The notes beneath the pieces were generated by a model that was not told the origin of the DNA, searched no databases, and saw nothing but the letters and a program-made list of their open reading frames with translations. Below, piece by piece: positions 1 through 10,275 of a stretch of 64,000 nucleotides of DNA. Within the stretch, counting starts at the first letter, position 1, and the number at the start of each line of letters is the position of its first letter. The DNA comes from Lepturacanthus savala (lineage: Eukaryota > Chordata > Actinopteri > Scombriformes > Trichiuridae). The stretch lies in NCBI GenBank assembly GCA_030544235.1, contig CM060464.1, positions 32,569,602-32,633,601 on the forward strand, in the 5' to 3' direction. A program made the position numbers and the translations under genes.

Positions 1-99
1 TGAAAAGGGGGGACAAAAGATAAACCAGAGGAAAAACGCAAGGTAAACCAAAAAAAAAACAATAAAATACCGACTGAAAGTGAGGACACGCTAGCGGAA

Positions 100-1083
100 C
101 ACAAGGCTATGGATGCTATCCAAGCTAACATCATTCATACACAGACACAAGCACATACAGCATATTGTCAACACTCAAAGAATGTAGTCATTGCGGAGAT
201 ACAGGCGGTTCGTTCGGACCTGAAGAAAGAGCTGGTGGACTTTCGAGGAGAAGTAAACCAGAAATTAAGCGATATCGCCTCTGGCTTAAAGGAAATAACA
301 GAAAGAGTTGAGGAGACAAAGCAGAGAATAGTCGATATGGAGGAGTGGAGCACCGACGCCAAGGGGATACTTTCCAACACACTTGACCTTTACCAATCTA
401 TCCAAACCTAGCTGATGGACCTGGAGGCACATTCGCACAGGAACAACATTCGTATTCACAGCAATCCCGAGGGGGTGGAGGGGAACAACATAAAAACATT
501 CATGGAAGAGTTTATTAAAACCGACACTCCCCGACACCCCCCTCGGTATCCAGCGTTGCCACCGGTCACTGGGATCCAGACTGCCGCCGGGCTCTAACCC
601 ACGGTCCGTGATTATCTATTTCCTGGAGTATACTACTAAAGAGCTGGTGTTCCGCTCCGCCTGGGGAAAGAAAGAGGTCCGCTACGATGGAAGAAGAGTA
701 TTCTTCAAGCAGGACTACACGGCAGAAATACTCAAAAAGAGAAAGGCGTACATCCCCATAAGAAAAGCACTTAAGGAAAAAGAAATTTGTTTCCAGACGC
801 TTCACCCGGTGAAACTTGCGAAAAAAGGGCGAGAAAAGTGTTTTTCGACACCAGCCCAACTGTCTACAACAACATGCAGGAGGCGACGGACGACTTGAAG
901 AAAAGGGGATTCATCCCGGTCGCTTGGGAAGCTGAGACCCCTGCGCACAACGCACCGTCACCGAGACCAAAGCAACCTACCTGGGAAACAGCAGGTGCTA
1001 AAACACGTCGGCACCAGGGCACCCGCCTCAAGCATATCCAGGATAAACTTAAGGGGTTTCAACGCAGGGAGGAGGCTTTGTGA
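100..1083 (+). pseudogene. LINE ORF1 (L1-type RNA-binding protein) remnant
   Basis: The reading frame from 109 to 411 encodes 100 residues rich in heptad-like Glu/Lys/Leu (for example EITERVEETKQRIVDMEEW), as in the trimerising coiled coil of L1 ORF1p. It ends at a TAG at 409-411. The next frame (from 415) reads LEAHSHRNNIRIHSNPEGVEG, which resembles the start of the L1 RRM (LE-RSRRxNIRI-GIPEG). The frame from 608 carries ELVFRSAWGKKEVRYDGRR and RKAYIPIRKALKEKEICFQT, typical of the end of the RRM and the C-terminal domain. The remainder continues in another frame near 850-1080. At least three frame breaks separate these parts, so no full-length protein can be made. The family role is binding of LINE RNA in a ribonucleoprotein particle. 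The N-terminus lies at or beyond the window edge. Confidence 0.75.
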
Positions 1084-1279
1084 GAGCTTTCTGTACCGTG
1101 AGTGAACAATAAATCTACAGAGATCGGTAAGATCACAATATTTAATACCAAATCGGACTAAGGTGTTCAAAACTGATTTTCCTACTGGGAACATGATCCG
1201 GTTAAATAGTAAGTCTGGGAACCGATGCCCAGCTTTTCACGTGCGCTGCTCTGATATTAACCTTCAGGGTTAAGGGACG

Positions 1280-1742
1280 TTTACAGACCACCAGGATATG
1301 ATAAAAGATTGATTAAAAATGTGTTTAAAATGATAAATACGGAAGCATCAGGTGTGCTGATATGTGGAGGGGACTGGAATATCCACCTGCACCCCTTTCG
1401 GAACTCCACAAACAGGAAAAAGAACATAAAACCTGAAGCTTTATATACAAAAAAACTGCTTAACGAAATAGATATAATGGACGTATGGAGGGAATCCGAT
1501 TGACAAATGTTTTACTTTTTTCTCCCATTCACACTCTACGCACTCAAGAATTGACTATTTTTTTATGTTCAAAGCCGAGAATGGTGAAATGTGACATAGG
1601 GGTAAGAGACATTTCTGATCACACGGGGGTATACCTGACATTACACTTAGACAACAGACTTAAGGAGACTCTATGGAGACTAAACACCAACCTCTTAAGC
1701 GACCCTCAATGTCAAAGATTTATTAAGGAAGAACTTATGTAA
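1280..1742 (+). pseudogene. LINE ORF2 endonuclease domain, N-terminally truncated
   Basis: Two overlapping frames (1309-1503 and 1485-1742) carry the second half of an APE-like endonuclease: ICGGDWNIHLHP (the GGDFN block), IMDVWRESD (the D-WR block), and DISDHTGVYLTL (the SDH block with the final catalytic His). The domain's N-terminal blocks are absent; 1084-1280 shows only short LINE-like fragments, so an internal deletion removed them. A one-base frame change lies between the D-WR and SDH blocks near 1490-1503. The family role is nicking target DNA to prime reverse transcription. This copy cannot be active. Confidence 0.75.
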
Positions 1743-2094
1743 TATATGTCATATAACAATAATGGGACCGTGTCCCCCAGTACACTTTGGGATGCAGCCA
1801 AGGCTGTTATTAGGGGCAAACTTATAATGTGGTCTGCCCGGAAGAAGAAGGAAAAAGAGAAACAAATGAATGACCCGACTGCAAAACTAAAATCCTTGGA
1901 GAGCAGACTTATAAAGCAAACTGACACTGATGTTTTAAACGAAATACGGGACACAAAACAAACTCTAAATAACATATATGAAAACCAAATAGAAAAAAGA
2001 ATTAGATTTATTAAACAAAATTATGAAAATGGCCCCAAATCTAAAAAACTGCTCGCATGGAGGATACGTAAGCAATTGGCAGAGAAATACATAC
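1743..2094 (+). pseudogene. LINE ORF2 linker between endonuclease and reverse transcriptase
   Basis: An open stretch of 121 codons (1746-2111) is rich in Lys/Glu, with an LWDAAKAVIRGKLI block and a LAWRIRKQLAEKYI block, as found between endonuclease and reverse transcriptase in L1-type ORF2. It is cut at 2094 by the left end of a hAT element. The ORF2 sequence resumes at about 2880, where KLEDIQN-type and later reverse transcriptase motifs follow. No catalytic residues are expected in this part. Confidence 0.65.
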
Positions 2095-2879
2095 TAGAGC
2101 TGTCATTTTAACACGTTAATTCGATTAATTAATTACACCGCAATTTAACACGTTAAATTTAACGCAATTAATTATGAGTATCAATGGTGGCGAAAATCCC
2201 ATGTTAAATAAAGAAAACGATGTACTAAAGTCACATTAGTTAGTTAGTAGTTAGTTACATTATCCGAGTGCTGGAACAATTCCAGTGTGCTCGTTTCAGT
2301 GTAATCTACGCTGTTTCGGTGTCTGTCTGTGCCATTTGGCACGGAGCAACAAGTCTGAGCGCGTCTCTGGTTGCTATGCAACGCGAGGCGAGCCGAGCTA
2401 AACAAATGCGATGATCTGATTGGTTCAAACCACACGTGTTTGGTCTCACAGAGCAAAACTATGTTGGCACAATGCAGCGCAAAATATACGACTTCTATTA
2501 TTCATTTTTGAATTGCTATATTGAGCTTAAGTGACTTCTTTATTTTATTTCAGAATTTTATTTATTTAACTGAATTGTTGTATTTGTTTTACATTTATGA
2601 ATAATGCACTTGGTCTAACTGGTTTAATGTGCTAGACCTTTACTTTTGGATGTAATTCATGAAGCACAGTTCACCAATAAAACATTGGATTTCAGATCTT
2701 CTCTTCTTACTGTATTCAATTGATTAGTCATGCATTACAATTTATTAATATCCTAGAATTCAAATTCTTTATCAGGAGACCTTTAGCGGATATGACATTA
2801 AAATGTGATTAATTCGATTAATTAATTACAAAATCCTGTAATTAATTCGATTAATTTTTTTAATCGATTGACAGCACTA
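2095..2879. mobile_element. Non-autonomous hAT transposon (785 bp) inserted in the LINE
   Basis: The ends are inverted: the left begins TAGAGCTGTCA and the right, read on the minus strand, begins TAGTGCTGTCA. Both are followed by AT-rich sequence containing TTAATTCGATTAATTAATTACA-like blocks (2117-2136, with the mirrored block at about 2810-2865). The flanks are atacatac (2087-2094) and atacgtac (2880-2887), an 8-bp target duplication with one mismatch, the length typical of hAT. The interior has no transposase; its longest frame is a 70-codon minus-strand ORF without recognisable motifs. LINE ORF2 sequence continues on both sides, so this is a clean insertion. Confidence 0.75.
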
Positions 2880-4240
2880 ATACGTACATGATAAGATGTA
2901 ATGATAAGATGTGTCATAAACTGGAAGACATTCAAAACTCTTTTTAAGTGTACTATAGGAACTTATACACGCAACCTCGGGCAGCCGAATCAACAGTTAT
3001 ATCAGACTTCTTAGCATGCCTAGATTTACCACCAGTAGGAACAGAACAGAATAGAATAATGACAAAGAGATAACAGAGGAAGAAATAAATATGGCCATAA
3101 CGAAACTGAAAGAAAATATAATGTCAGGAGCTGACGGCTATGCATCTGAGTGGTACAAAACCTTCAGAGAAACTTTGGTACTAATACTAAAAGAATGTTT
3201 TAACTATACTCTTAAAGGGGGGGAGACACCACTTTCATGGAGACAAGCAATAATTTCAGTAATCCCTAAAGCAATTAATAACAAGACAGAATGTAGTTCT
3301 CACAGAACCATATCAGTATTAAATATGGATTATAGAATATATGCATCAATCTTAGCAAAAAGAATGGAAAATATTGTCCCCGATCTGATAGATCCAGATC
3401 AGACGGACAACCCAGGACAGCATATGGCGGGCCCTTCACCACATTGATCAAATGAGAAAAAGTAATTTGAAATCCGTAGTTATTAGTCTAGATGCTGAAA
3501 AGGCTTTTGATTCGGTCCGTTGGGAATACTTATATATGGTGCTTAAACGCCTAGGCTTCAATGATCAGGTAATTGAATGCTTTAAATCTCTATACTGCTC
3601 CCCCACGGCAAGAATTAAAATAAACGGATCCTTATCCAAGACAGTGTTGCTTGAGAGGGGATGTCGTCAGGGATGCCCCCTTAATCCCACACTTTTTGCA
3701 CTCTTTATTGAGCCATTGGCACAGGTAATAAGTGAGGATGAAGATATAACTGGGATACTGAGTGGAAACACACAATATAAAATTTGCCTATATGCAGACA
3801 TTCTCTTAACTCTCACTAACCCTCAAGTAAGTCTACCTAAATTAATGTCTCTACTCAAAGAATTTGGCTCATATTCTGGTTACAAAATAAATTTACAGAA
3901 AACTCAGACTTTGACCTTTAACCTGGGACCACAAGAAAGCATTTATAGAACATGTAAATTTAAATGGGCAGGCAATGTAATCAAACACCTTGGAGTGCAA
4001 ATACCAAAAGATTTAACTACCATATTTGACCATAACTATACCCCCATAACAGCGGACATTAAAGCAGACCTCAGTCGCTGGTTATTATCACCGACAAACA
4101 TGTACAACCGGATAGAAATCATAAAGATGAATATACTACCCAAGCTCATACCTTTTTCAGTGTATACCTCCCAGGTAATTCATCGAATGGAATATGATGA
4201 TATCAACATTTATTTGAAAAAAATAAAAACCACGGATTAG
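2880..4240 (+). pseudogene. LINE ORF2 reverse transcriptase domain, broken
   Basis: The frame 3091-3447 holds the fingers region (SGADGYASEWYK; SVLNMDYRIYASILAKRM). A small deletion plus frameshift near 3400-3420 separates it from the frame 3452-4240 (262 codons). That frame carries SLDAEKAFDSVRWEYL (first catalytic Asp), RQGCPLNPTLFALFIEPLA and the palm block LYADILLTLT. The expected F/YADD box reads YAD-I: one Asp codon is missing at about 3797-3800 without a frameshift. Later blocks (HLGVQIPKDL; MYNRIEIIKMNILPKL) fit the thumb of L1-type reverse transcriptases. The frame stops at 4238-4240. The family role is target-primed reverse transcription; this copy is dead. Confidence 0.85.
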
Positions 4241-5470
4241 TTTTAAGACATTACAGCTGCCTAAGGACAAAGGTGGAATGGCCCTTGCCCTGCCTGGAAG
4301 ATTATTATAGGGCAGTACAGCTGCGATTTCTGGTCTGCTGGTGTGATCCTGAATGCGATGCAAAATGGAAGGACTTGGAACAAAATTTAATGAGAGTACC
4401 TCTCCCGTCTATATTGGGAGACAAAACCCTCCAAAAAAAATACTTGGATGAATCAATTAATTGGATTGTAACACCTCTAAACATCTGGCACAGAAAACTT
4501 AGAGACCCGAAATTTGAACACGAATATTACGATGAGTGGCACTTGATCCGGATTTCACACCAGCAGAACTGGACAGCAGATTTAGACACTGGACAGAACT
4601 GGGTATCACCTCATACTGCAAAGTTTCCTCTGGATAAAATACTGGATTAGATCCCTTTCAACGCCTCACAGAAACTCATGATCTGGACAAACGCGATTTC
4701 TTCAGATACCTTCAACTAAGACACTATTTTAATAAAAACATAAAAACTATTGGAGAAGAAGGAATGAACCTGATCAGGATATATAAGGCATGGAAGGGTG
4801 ATACTGACAGAAAACTGATCTCCAGGATTTATTCTGCTCTACAACTGGACAGGGGTCATTCCACAATGTATATTAAATCAAGATGGGAGAAAGAAGCTAA
4901 CATACAGTTAACTGAAGATGACTGGGTAAACATTTGTAGGACACAATCCACTACCTCCAGCTAGATCTGTGGAGAGAATTCACCTGGAAAAACAATTTAA
5001 GGTTTTTCATAACTCCCAAAATTAAAAGCTTACAGACCAACAACCCAGAACACGGACAGTGTTGAAGAAGGTGTGGTGACATGTCTGCTGGCCACTTCCA
5101 TATATTTTGGGATTGCCCTAATATTTCTTCATATTGGGTAGAGGTAGTAACAGCAATCAGCTCAATAATTAACATGCAGCTTGACCTAAGCTTCAGTGTT
5201 ATATATTTAGGAAACACTGATTGTGATGAATAAACAAGATAGGTACTTATTACAAATACTATTAGCAAGTAGTAAGAAAGCAATAACCAGGAAATGGCTG
5301 AGTAATGAGTGCCCGACAATTTTACTTGGACCAGAAGCAATCTCATTGATTTTGGAATGCTCTGTGTGGAGAATTTTGAACTTTTCCGTGCTGAGATTCC
5401 CAAATTAGACACCATGATGAACGTGTGGAGGAACACGCACCCCTGGGGGGCACCCTGTTTCACTACGGAC
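4241..5470 (+). pseudogene. LINE ORF2 C-terminal region, broken
   Basis: Two frames remain (4273-4650 and 4764-4964), followed by frame-shifted sequence to about 5465. Recognisable parts are LPCLEDYYRAVQLRFLVCW, IKTIGEEGMNLIRIYKAWKG, and a C-terminal Cys/His block around 5075-5117 (GDMSAGHFHIFWDC) like the conserved zinc-knuckle-like end of L1 ORF2p. From about 4644 onward the sequence is repeated, inverted, at 20200-20985. At 4636-4650 ORF2 residues found in related elements seem to be missing. The 170-codon minus-strand frame at 4951-5463 is only the antisense of this region. Confidence 0.7.
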
Positions 5471-5695
5471 TGAAATGTTAAACCGAGAGTGACTCATGTG
5501 AGAGCTATGGACATGAAGGCCCGTTAGGCCAACTCATTTTATTTATTATTATTATTTTTTTCCAAATATCAGCTATGAGTGATATCTTGCATTTTATTTT
5601 GCTATAGATGGCCCTGTCTGTTGTACCTGTATTATGTATATATGTATTTTGTGAAAACTTTGCATATTTAAATGTTAAAACAAAGTATAAAAATA
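5471..5695 (+). other. LINE 3' UTR
   Basis: AT-rich sequence after the last ORF2 remnant, with a TTATT-rich run at about 5538-5562 and an A-rich end near 5680-5695. The inverted arm has the same segment on the minus strand at about 20013-20245. The exact end of the LINE cannot be fixed because both copies continue into shared sequence. Confidence 0.5.
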
Positions 5696-5889
5696 AGTGC
5701 ACCGATGTGGTGTCATAAAATGACACTGAGGGTGTCAAATTTTAACACGATTAAAGAGTGAAAATATTAACACTGTTAAGTGTAATTTTTACTCAGAATC
5801 CGTCAGAATTATATGAACTCAGGAAAAGTGTTCAGATTAACTCTATGCAAGTTGAATTAACACTTGTGATTTTGCTGTGTATGTTCAAA
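5696..5889. other. Arm segment with TE-like short inverted motifs; no gene
   Basis: AT-rich sequence shared with 19820-20010 of the other arm. It contains repeated, mutually inverted TTAACACT/AGTGTTAA-like words (for example around 5745-5790 and 5855-5875), which suggests a small non-autonomous element, but I cannot define its ends or family. Confidence 0.3.
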
Positions 5890-5918
5890 TACACACACAC
5901 ACACACACACACACACAC
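5890..5918. repeat. (AC)n microsatellite
   Basis: An uninterrupted AC run of about 29 bp. The corresponding place in the right arm (about 19806-19820) has a much shorter TG run. Confidence 0.9.
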
Positions 5919-6077
5919 CAATAAACTCCATTGACTCAGATTACTGTGTGATATTATTGACTACAAATAAATACCAGAGATACACTGTTTACATCTTTAC
6001 TGCAATACTTTACTACATTAACTGACAAGACTAGCTAGATGTGTTTATTAAAACTCAACTAAAAGTAAAGTCACTAT

Positions 6078-6160
6078 ATAAATAATAATAATAATAATAA
6101 TACATTTTATTTATTGGGCGCCTTTCGTAGCCTCAAGGTCGCCTTACATAAAGTATATTA
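6078..6160 (-). mobile_element. SINE-like 3' end with (ATT)n tail
   Basis: Read on the minus strand, a GGCGACCTTGAG...AAAGGCGCCC block is followed by ATAAATAAAATG and an (ATT)n tail. This arrangement is common at the 3' ends of fish SINE and LINE families. No tRNA-like head could be delimited. A mirrored copy lies at 19570-19650 (+). Confidence 0.4.
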
Positions 6161-6790
6161 AGAACAGTAGTATTGTTTAGGCAATACTAGAAACAGAATA
6201 ATAAACTGATTAATATCTGACTGAAAATGACTGATGTCAATAACAATATTCTGATATATTATACAGTACATAATACTGATGTACTTTTTAACTGCAAAAC
6301 TTTAACTCCATTAAGATCACACGACAGTGATTAATAAACGCTCATTCTATCAAAAGCAGATTTTCACACACACACCCTCCAAATACAGTAACAGTAGTTA
6401 TGTCTTACACAAAGGGCTAAGAAGCTAGCGGCCTAACGGCACTAATGCTAACAATAACCAAAATACACGAACAAAAACAACAATCCTGTCAAAAATATAA
6501 ATTTTCCTCACCAAGAAACACCCACCCAGTCATAGTACGAAACACACACACGCGGCTAACAACAGCATTAATGCTAACATCACACATCATCATCACACGA
6601 CCAAAAAAGCAAATCCTGACAAAAACGTAACTTTTCGTCTCGGACACAGACTGCCACGCGGACATAAAACCATTTAAATACTAAAACTAACAGCAGTTAT
6701 GTCAGAAGCACTCTGGCGAAGTAGCTAACAGGCTAATGCTAACGGGATGACGAGGCAAAGAAAACAGTCATTTACTCAGAAGAAGTCTAT
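6161..6790. other. Arm segment without recognisable gene
   Basis: Shared with 18933-19570 of the right arm. It holds scattered short repeats of GCTAAC/AATGCTAAC words (6430-6570, 6720-6740). The 61-codon frame at 6445-6630 has no recognisable motif and low-complexity Thr/Lys composition; it is not supported as a gene. On the minus strand this would be the intron downstream of the splice donor at 6791-6795. Confidence 0.4.
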
Positions 6791-6795
6791 CTTAC

Positions 6796-6915
6796 CTGTT
6801 GAAGCCGGTCACAGGCGTCCGAGATCCAAGGAAACGATTAAATAATCCACAAAAATGCAATTTTCCTCGAAATCTGTCTAATAGTTCAATAAACAGCAGA
6901 GCAGCAGCAAAGTCC
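6796..6915 (-). promoter_or_regulatory. Exon-like block with consensus splice donor (left arm)
   Basis: Read on the minus strand, the block ends CTTCAACAG followed by GTAAGATAG, a strong splice-donor match (donor at 6791-6795). It is preceded by sequence with no useful coding frame, as in a 5' untranslated first exon. The same block and donor are preserved in the right arm at about 18795-18927 (+). No promoter element can be named with confidence. Confidence 0.3.
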
Positions 6916-7329
6916 TTTGTTCTCTGAGTGGTAGTGTTGTGTCGGTCGTGAACGAACGAATCAAAAGAACTAGTTCTTTTTGTGAACGGGGTGAACTAGT
7001 TCACTTCCTCGAAAAGACCCGTGTGCGCGCGTGGTGCTCCGCCGAGCTGTTCACTTTGGGAATTGTAGTTCACTTTGAAGAATTAGTTCATTTCAGATCG
7101 TGGGGGAGGGGTTGGGGCGTGTATCTATGTGTGTATGTGTGTGCTGGTGTGTTTCCTATTCGACAATAAAATGCAACAAAATGATTTCTGATTTATTGGT
7201 TATTTTTAATAAGGATAATAATGATAACAATAGTTATTATTATTATTAATAATAATGTTAACAGTATTATTGTTGTTCTTGTTTTTAACCAACCTTTACT
7301 GTAAAATGTCTGAGTTTTAAAAAGCTATA

Positions 7330-7331
<2 letters not shown>

Positions 7332-7359
<28 letters not shown>
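7332..7359. repeat. Poly(A) run
   Basis: About 28 consecutive A bases. The right arm has the mirrored poly(T) at about 18165-18190. Confidence 0.9.
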
Positions 7360-7360
<1 letters not shown>

Positions 7361-7479
7361 ACACATACACCAACAGTACAAGAGCGAACCGTACACTGAA
7401 CGGCTTCCCCTTAAAGTCAGTGGATTCGTTCAGAACTATTTCACGCGAAGCCGTTCACTAAATGGCTCAGACCTACGGG

Positions 7480-7838
7480 CAAGTGGTTCAGTGAACGGTT
7501 CGCACCCACTAGCAGGGAAGCGGTTCACTGAACGGTTCGCACCCACTAACAGGGAAGCGGATCAGTGAATGGTTCGCACCCACTTAGAGGAAAGTAGGTC
7601 AGTGAACAGCTCACACCCACTTAGAGGAAAGTAGTTCAGTGAACGGTTTGCACCCACTTAGAGGAAAGTAGTTCAGTGAACAGCTCACACCCACTTAGAG
7701 GAAAGTAGTTCAGTGAACAGCTCACACCCACTTAGAGGAAAGTAGTTCAGTGAACAGCTCACACCCACTTAGAGGAAAGTAGTTCAGTGAACGGTTTGCA
7801 CCCACTTAGAGGAAAGTAGTTCAGTGAACCTCACTGAA
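7480..7838. repeat. 37-bp minisatellite, about nine units (left arm)
   Basis: The word CACCCACT recurs at 7503, 7540, 7577, 7614, 7651, 7688, 7725, 7762 and 7799, an exact 37-bp period. Units contain GTTCAGTGAAC-type inverted words. There are two flavours, one with AGCAGGGAAGCGG (first units) and one with TTAGAGGAAAGTAG (later units). Confidence 0.9.
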
Positions 7839-7857
7839 CTACTTTCCTCTAAGTGGG
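7801..7857. repeat. Perfect 27-bp hairpin at the minisatellite end
   Basis: Bases 7801-7827 are the exact reverse complement of 7831-7857, with the 3-base loop ACC. A second hairpin lies at 8062-8089 / 8097-8124 (28-bp stem, 7-base loop). Both form where the 37-bp unit reverses orientation. Confidence 0.9.
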
Positions 7858-8719
7858 TGCGAGCCGTTCACTGATCCATTATTATTTTTTATTTTTTTCA
7901 ATACACACCATCTTAATATTATGTTAATAGTTAATTTCACACTTGTTCGTTTATTTTTGATTGTACATTTAAGGACACATACACCAACAGTACAAGAGCG
8001 AACCGTACACTGAACGGCTTCCTCTTAAAGTCAGTGGATTCGTTCAGAACTACTACGGTTCGCACCCACTTAGAGGAAAGTAGTTCAGTGAACTTGACTG
8101 AACTACTTTCCTCTAAGTGGGTGCGAGCCATTCATTGATCCATTATTATTTTTTATTTTTTTCAATACACAGCATCTTAATATTATGTTGATAGTTAATT
8201 TCATACTTGTTTGTTTATTTTTGATTGTACATTTAAGGACACATACACCAACAGTACAAGAGCGAACCGTACACTTTATTTTTTTCAATACACAGCATCT
8301 TAATATTATGTTAATAGTTAATTTCATACTTGTTTGTTTATTTTTGATTGTGCATTTAATTGAGCAGTTATTTTTGTCAAATAAAATAAGCTGGTGGTTC
8401 CATGTCTGACATCAGAAATCATTTTGTTGCATTTTATTTGTTGAATAGGAAAGCAGAAAGCGCAGAGTGAACGAAATGAATGAAATGAATGTTTTTTTTT
8501 ACTGAATGATCTGAACTGAACTAGTTCTTCAAAGTGAACGACAATTCCCATAACTACTGTGGAGTGGAGCTGAGAGTCAAAGGGAGAGAACAAGATGGCC
8601 GCTGTCTATGCTGGATGATGACGTCAGTCCTTCCAGAAGATTCCGAAACCGATAAATTTGATAATTCAACGATTTAGAGATTAAAAAGTAATTATTTTAT
8701 TCATCATTATTTTACCCCT

Positions 8720-8889
8720 GAAAGTCCTGAGTAGTTTAAATGTGTATTCATAGTTTTTACTCCTTTTTTTCTTGATGTGATCCTGATATATTCTATATGT
8801 ATTTGAAAGTCCTGAGTAGTTTAAATGTGTATTCATAGTTTTTACTCCTTTTTTTCTTGATGTGATCCTGATATATTCTATATGTCTTT
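8720..8889. repeat. 85-bp tandem duplication, left arm only
   Basis: 8720-8804 and 8805-8889 are near-identical, both beginning GAAAGTCCTGAGTAG and ending in TTCTATATGT-like sequence. The right arm has a single copy (about 17025-17110), so this duplication happened after the arms separated. Confidence 0.85.
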
Positions 8890-8976
8890 GTTTTAATGTT
8901 TTTTTTTTTTTTTTTTAATTTTCTTGAGTCTCCTGACCAATAAACTGTGATTTATTTAGTTTTAACTTTAAATATA

Positions 8977-9748
8977 TCATACAGATCCACACTACTGCCA
9001 GTAGCAGGAGTCCTGAACTTGTCCACAGCATTTTCTCTCTATATCCGTGGGCATCTCCTGGCAGTTTGTGCAGCCACACCATGGGGGTCGCCCTGCAGCT
9101 GGGGGGTCTGATGGAGGGGCACTGGATGTAAGTTGGAGCACGTCGAACATTAGACTGAAGTCACGGTCAGACGGAGCTCCAGCAGTTCATGTGATTGTTC
9201 TCAGTTCAAGTGAGTGAATCCTGGCCTGTAAATAAAATAACAAACTCTAAAGAACAGCCATATTGTGCTTGTATTTTATGTATACAGACCATTATAGGTG
9301 AGTTAACAAGTCACTGAAAACTCGATTAAGATAAAAACAGTACTTTGTCAGAGGCAAGATACGTTTAAAAAGTAATACTATTTGATTTGTAATGCATTTT
9401 CATTGAAAACAATCTCAAAGCGCTACATTAAAGCATAAGCTATACATGAAAACAATAAAAACTAACAAAATAAAATCAGTTATAATGGGCTATTTAAAAT
9501 GGATAACAGAGAAGTAATGTGATAAATACCTGCTCATCAGCAATCCTTCGGGCTTGAAGATCTTGTACTCTTTTTATGTCTTCGTCTACAAGACCACTTG
9601 TCTGGTCTCCGCGTGCCCTTCCTCTTTCTCTTCTTCCTCTTCGGGCCCTTGGTGCTCCTCTTATATGTCGCTGGGGTTGTTCTCTGGATGTAGATGGCTC
9701 CGGAGTATAATCAGAATCAGAACCAACAAGGCTCTCGTCATGGAAGCT
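8977..9748 (-). pseudogene. P2X7-ballast-like gene, broken copy (left arm)
   Basis: Minus-strand counterpart of the gene at 15802-16944. Exon 2 is at 9748-9530 (73 codons, still open, with AG before and GT after) and encodes an Arg/Gly-rich stretch ending in DLQARRIADEQ. Exon 3 is at 9225-8977. An extra base near 9207 shifts the frame and gives a TGA after about 12 codons. A lost base near 9168 would restore the frame later, and a further TAG replaces a Leu codon near the end. A poly(A) signal (AATAAA on the minus strand) is at 8951-8956. The region matching exon 1 is absent, because similarity between the arms stops at about 10045. The copy cannot produce the full protein. Confidence 0.6.
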
Positions 9749-10045
9749 CTAAATCAATGAACAATTTATATAACACAGCTAAAAGTCAAACAAAACACAC
9801 TTGTGATTCAGCTACATATTATAAACTTGATAAATTAGGATAACTTTAGCTATGATGTAAAGTTCTGCACACTACTGTAAAGATATTTGGTCATAAACAT
9901 CACAATGTAACATTAGCAGCGAGGTAGTGTATGAATTGGGGCTGTTCAGAAAAAAAAAACATAATGGTGATATACAACAAGGTGAACAGCTAACAGAGAT
10001 TTGCTGTTTTTACTGGCATGAAATTTCTTACACCTATAAAATAAA

Positions 10046-10275
10046 TAAATAAAAACAATTGTGAATTGTCTAGTTTTTCTTTAACCTTACTTCTCATCAT
10101 TACAAACAGTGATTTCAACAACAACATCATTACATACTCACAATATATTTTAACTTTTAACGTTAGTATAGGCATTTCAGGCACTAGAGTGCGTTTGACC
10201 ACTGTTGTTGATACAGTTGTTCTTCCTTGCACCCATTGGTGTATGTGAAGCCTAATATTTGAGATTGAACGAGGC
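10046..10275. other. Unique sequence between the inverted arm and the satellite fragment
   Basis: AT-rich sequence with no recognisable element. The two overlapping ORFs here (9990-10283 minus, 10066-10248 plus) have no motifs and are not supported. Confidence 0.4.

Larger units (their letters stand above)
1..5695 (+). mobile_element. L1/Tx1-like LINE, broken, 5' end outside the window
   Basis: A non-LTR retrotransposon of the L1/Tx1 type. In order it shows a coiled-coil ORF1 with an RRM/C-terminal-domain-like part, a fragment of an APE-type endonuclease, reverse transcriptase blocks, and a cysteine/histidine C-terminal motif (HIFWDC at about 5099-5117). The reading frames are interrupted by stops, frameshifts and a nested hAT element (2095-2879). 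The N-terminal part of the endonuclease is missing between ORF1 and about 1280. The 3' UTR is AT-rich and ends near 5695, where the sequence shared with the other inverted arm continues. The element is a relic and cannot move by itself. The exact clade (L1 or Tx1) is not settled by eye. Confidence 0.85.
6936..8590. mobile_element. Foldback-like element with internal minisatellite (left arm)
   Basis: Outer segments at 7058-7099 and 8508-8551 are inverted copies of one another (GGAATTGTxGTTCACTTTGAAG...). The similarity extends inward through the TGCAACAAAATGATTTCTGA block at 7167-7190 and its mirror near 8408-8430. Between them lie the 37-bp minisatellite, hairpins, and three copies of a block containing ACACCAACAGTACAAGAGCG (at about 7370, 7980 and 8245). 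No protein is encoded. A related element occupies 17240-18790 in the right arm. The superfamily is not recognised and a target duplication was not found. Confidence 0.5.
4644..10045 (+). repeat. Left arm of a large inverted duplication
   Basis: This segment matches 15925-20985 in reverse complement. Anchors, left and right: the LINE block at 5223-5408 and 20311-20496 (the 61-codon antisense frame is identical in both); the SINE-like tail at 6078-6150 and 19575-19650; the splice-donor block at 6791-6800 and 18923-18932; exon 2 of the ballast gene at 9530-9748 and 16173-16391. The match begins at ggattagatccc (4644) and fades at about 10045, inside an intron. Left-specific changes are an 85-bp tandem duplication (8720-8889), a triplicated segment in the foldback element (7866-8350) and loss of about 22 bp near 9990. 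Confidence 0.9.

Noticed and set aside
2244..2456. A 70-codon minus-strand frame inside the hAT element as a transposase fragment
   Set aside because: No hAT transposase motif; short and without similarity I can recognise.
4951..5463. A 170-codon minus-strand frame, and its near-copy at 20256-20747 (+)
   Set aside because: Both are the antisense strand of the LINE ORF2 C-terminus; the sense strand has the recognisable motifs.
9554..9760. A 68-codon plus-strand Ser-rich frame and its copy at 16161-16367 (-)
   Set aside because: Antisense of exon 2 of the ballast-like gene; the sense strand has splice sites and a matching phase.
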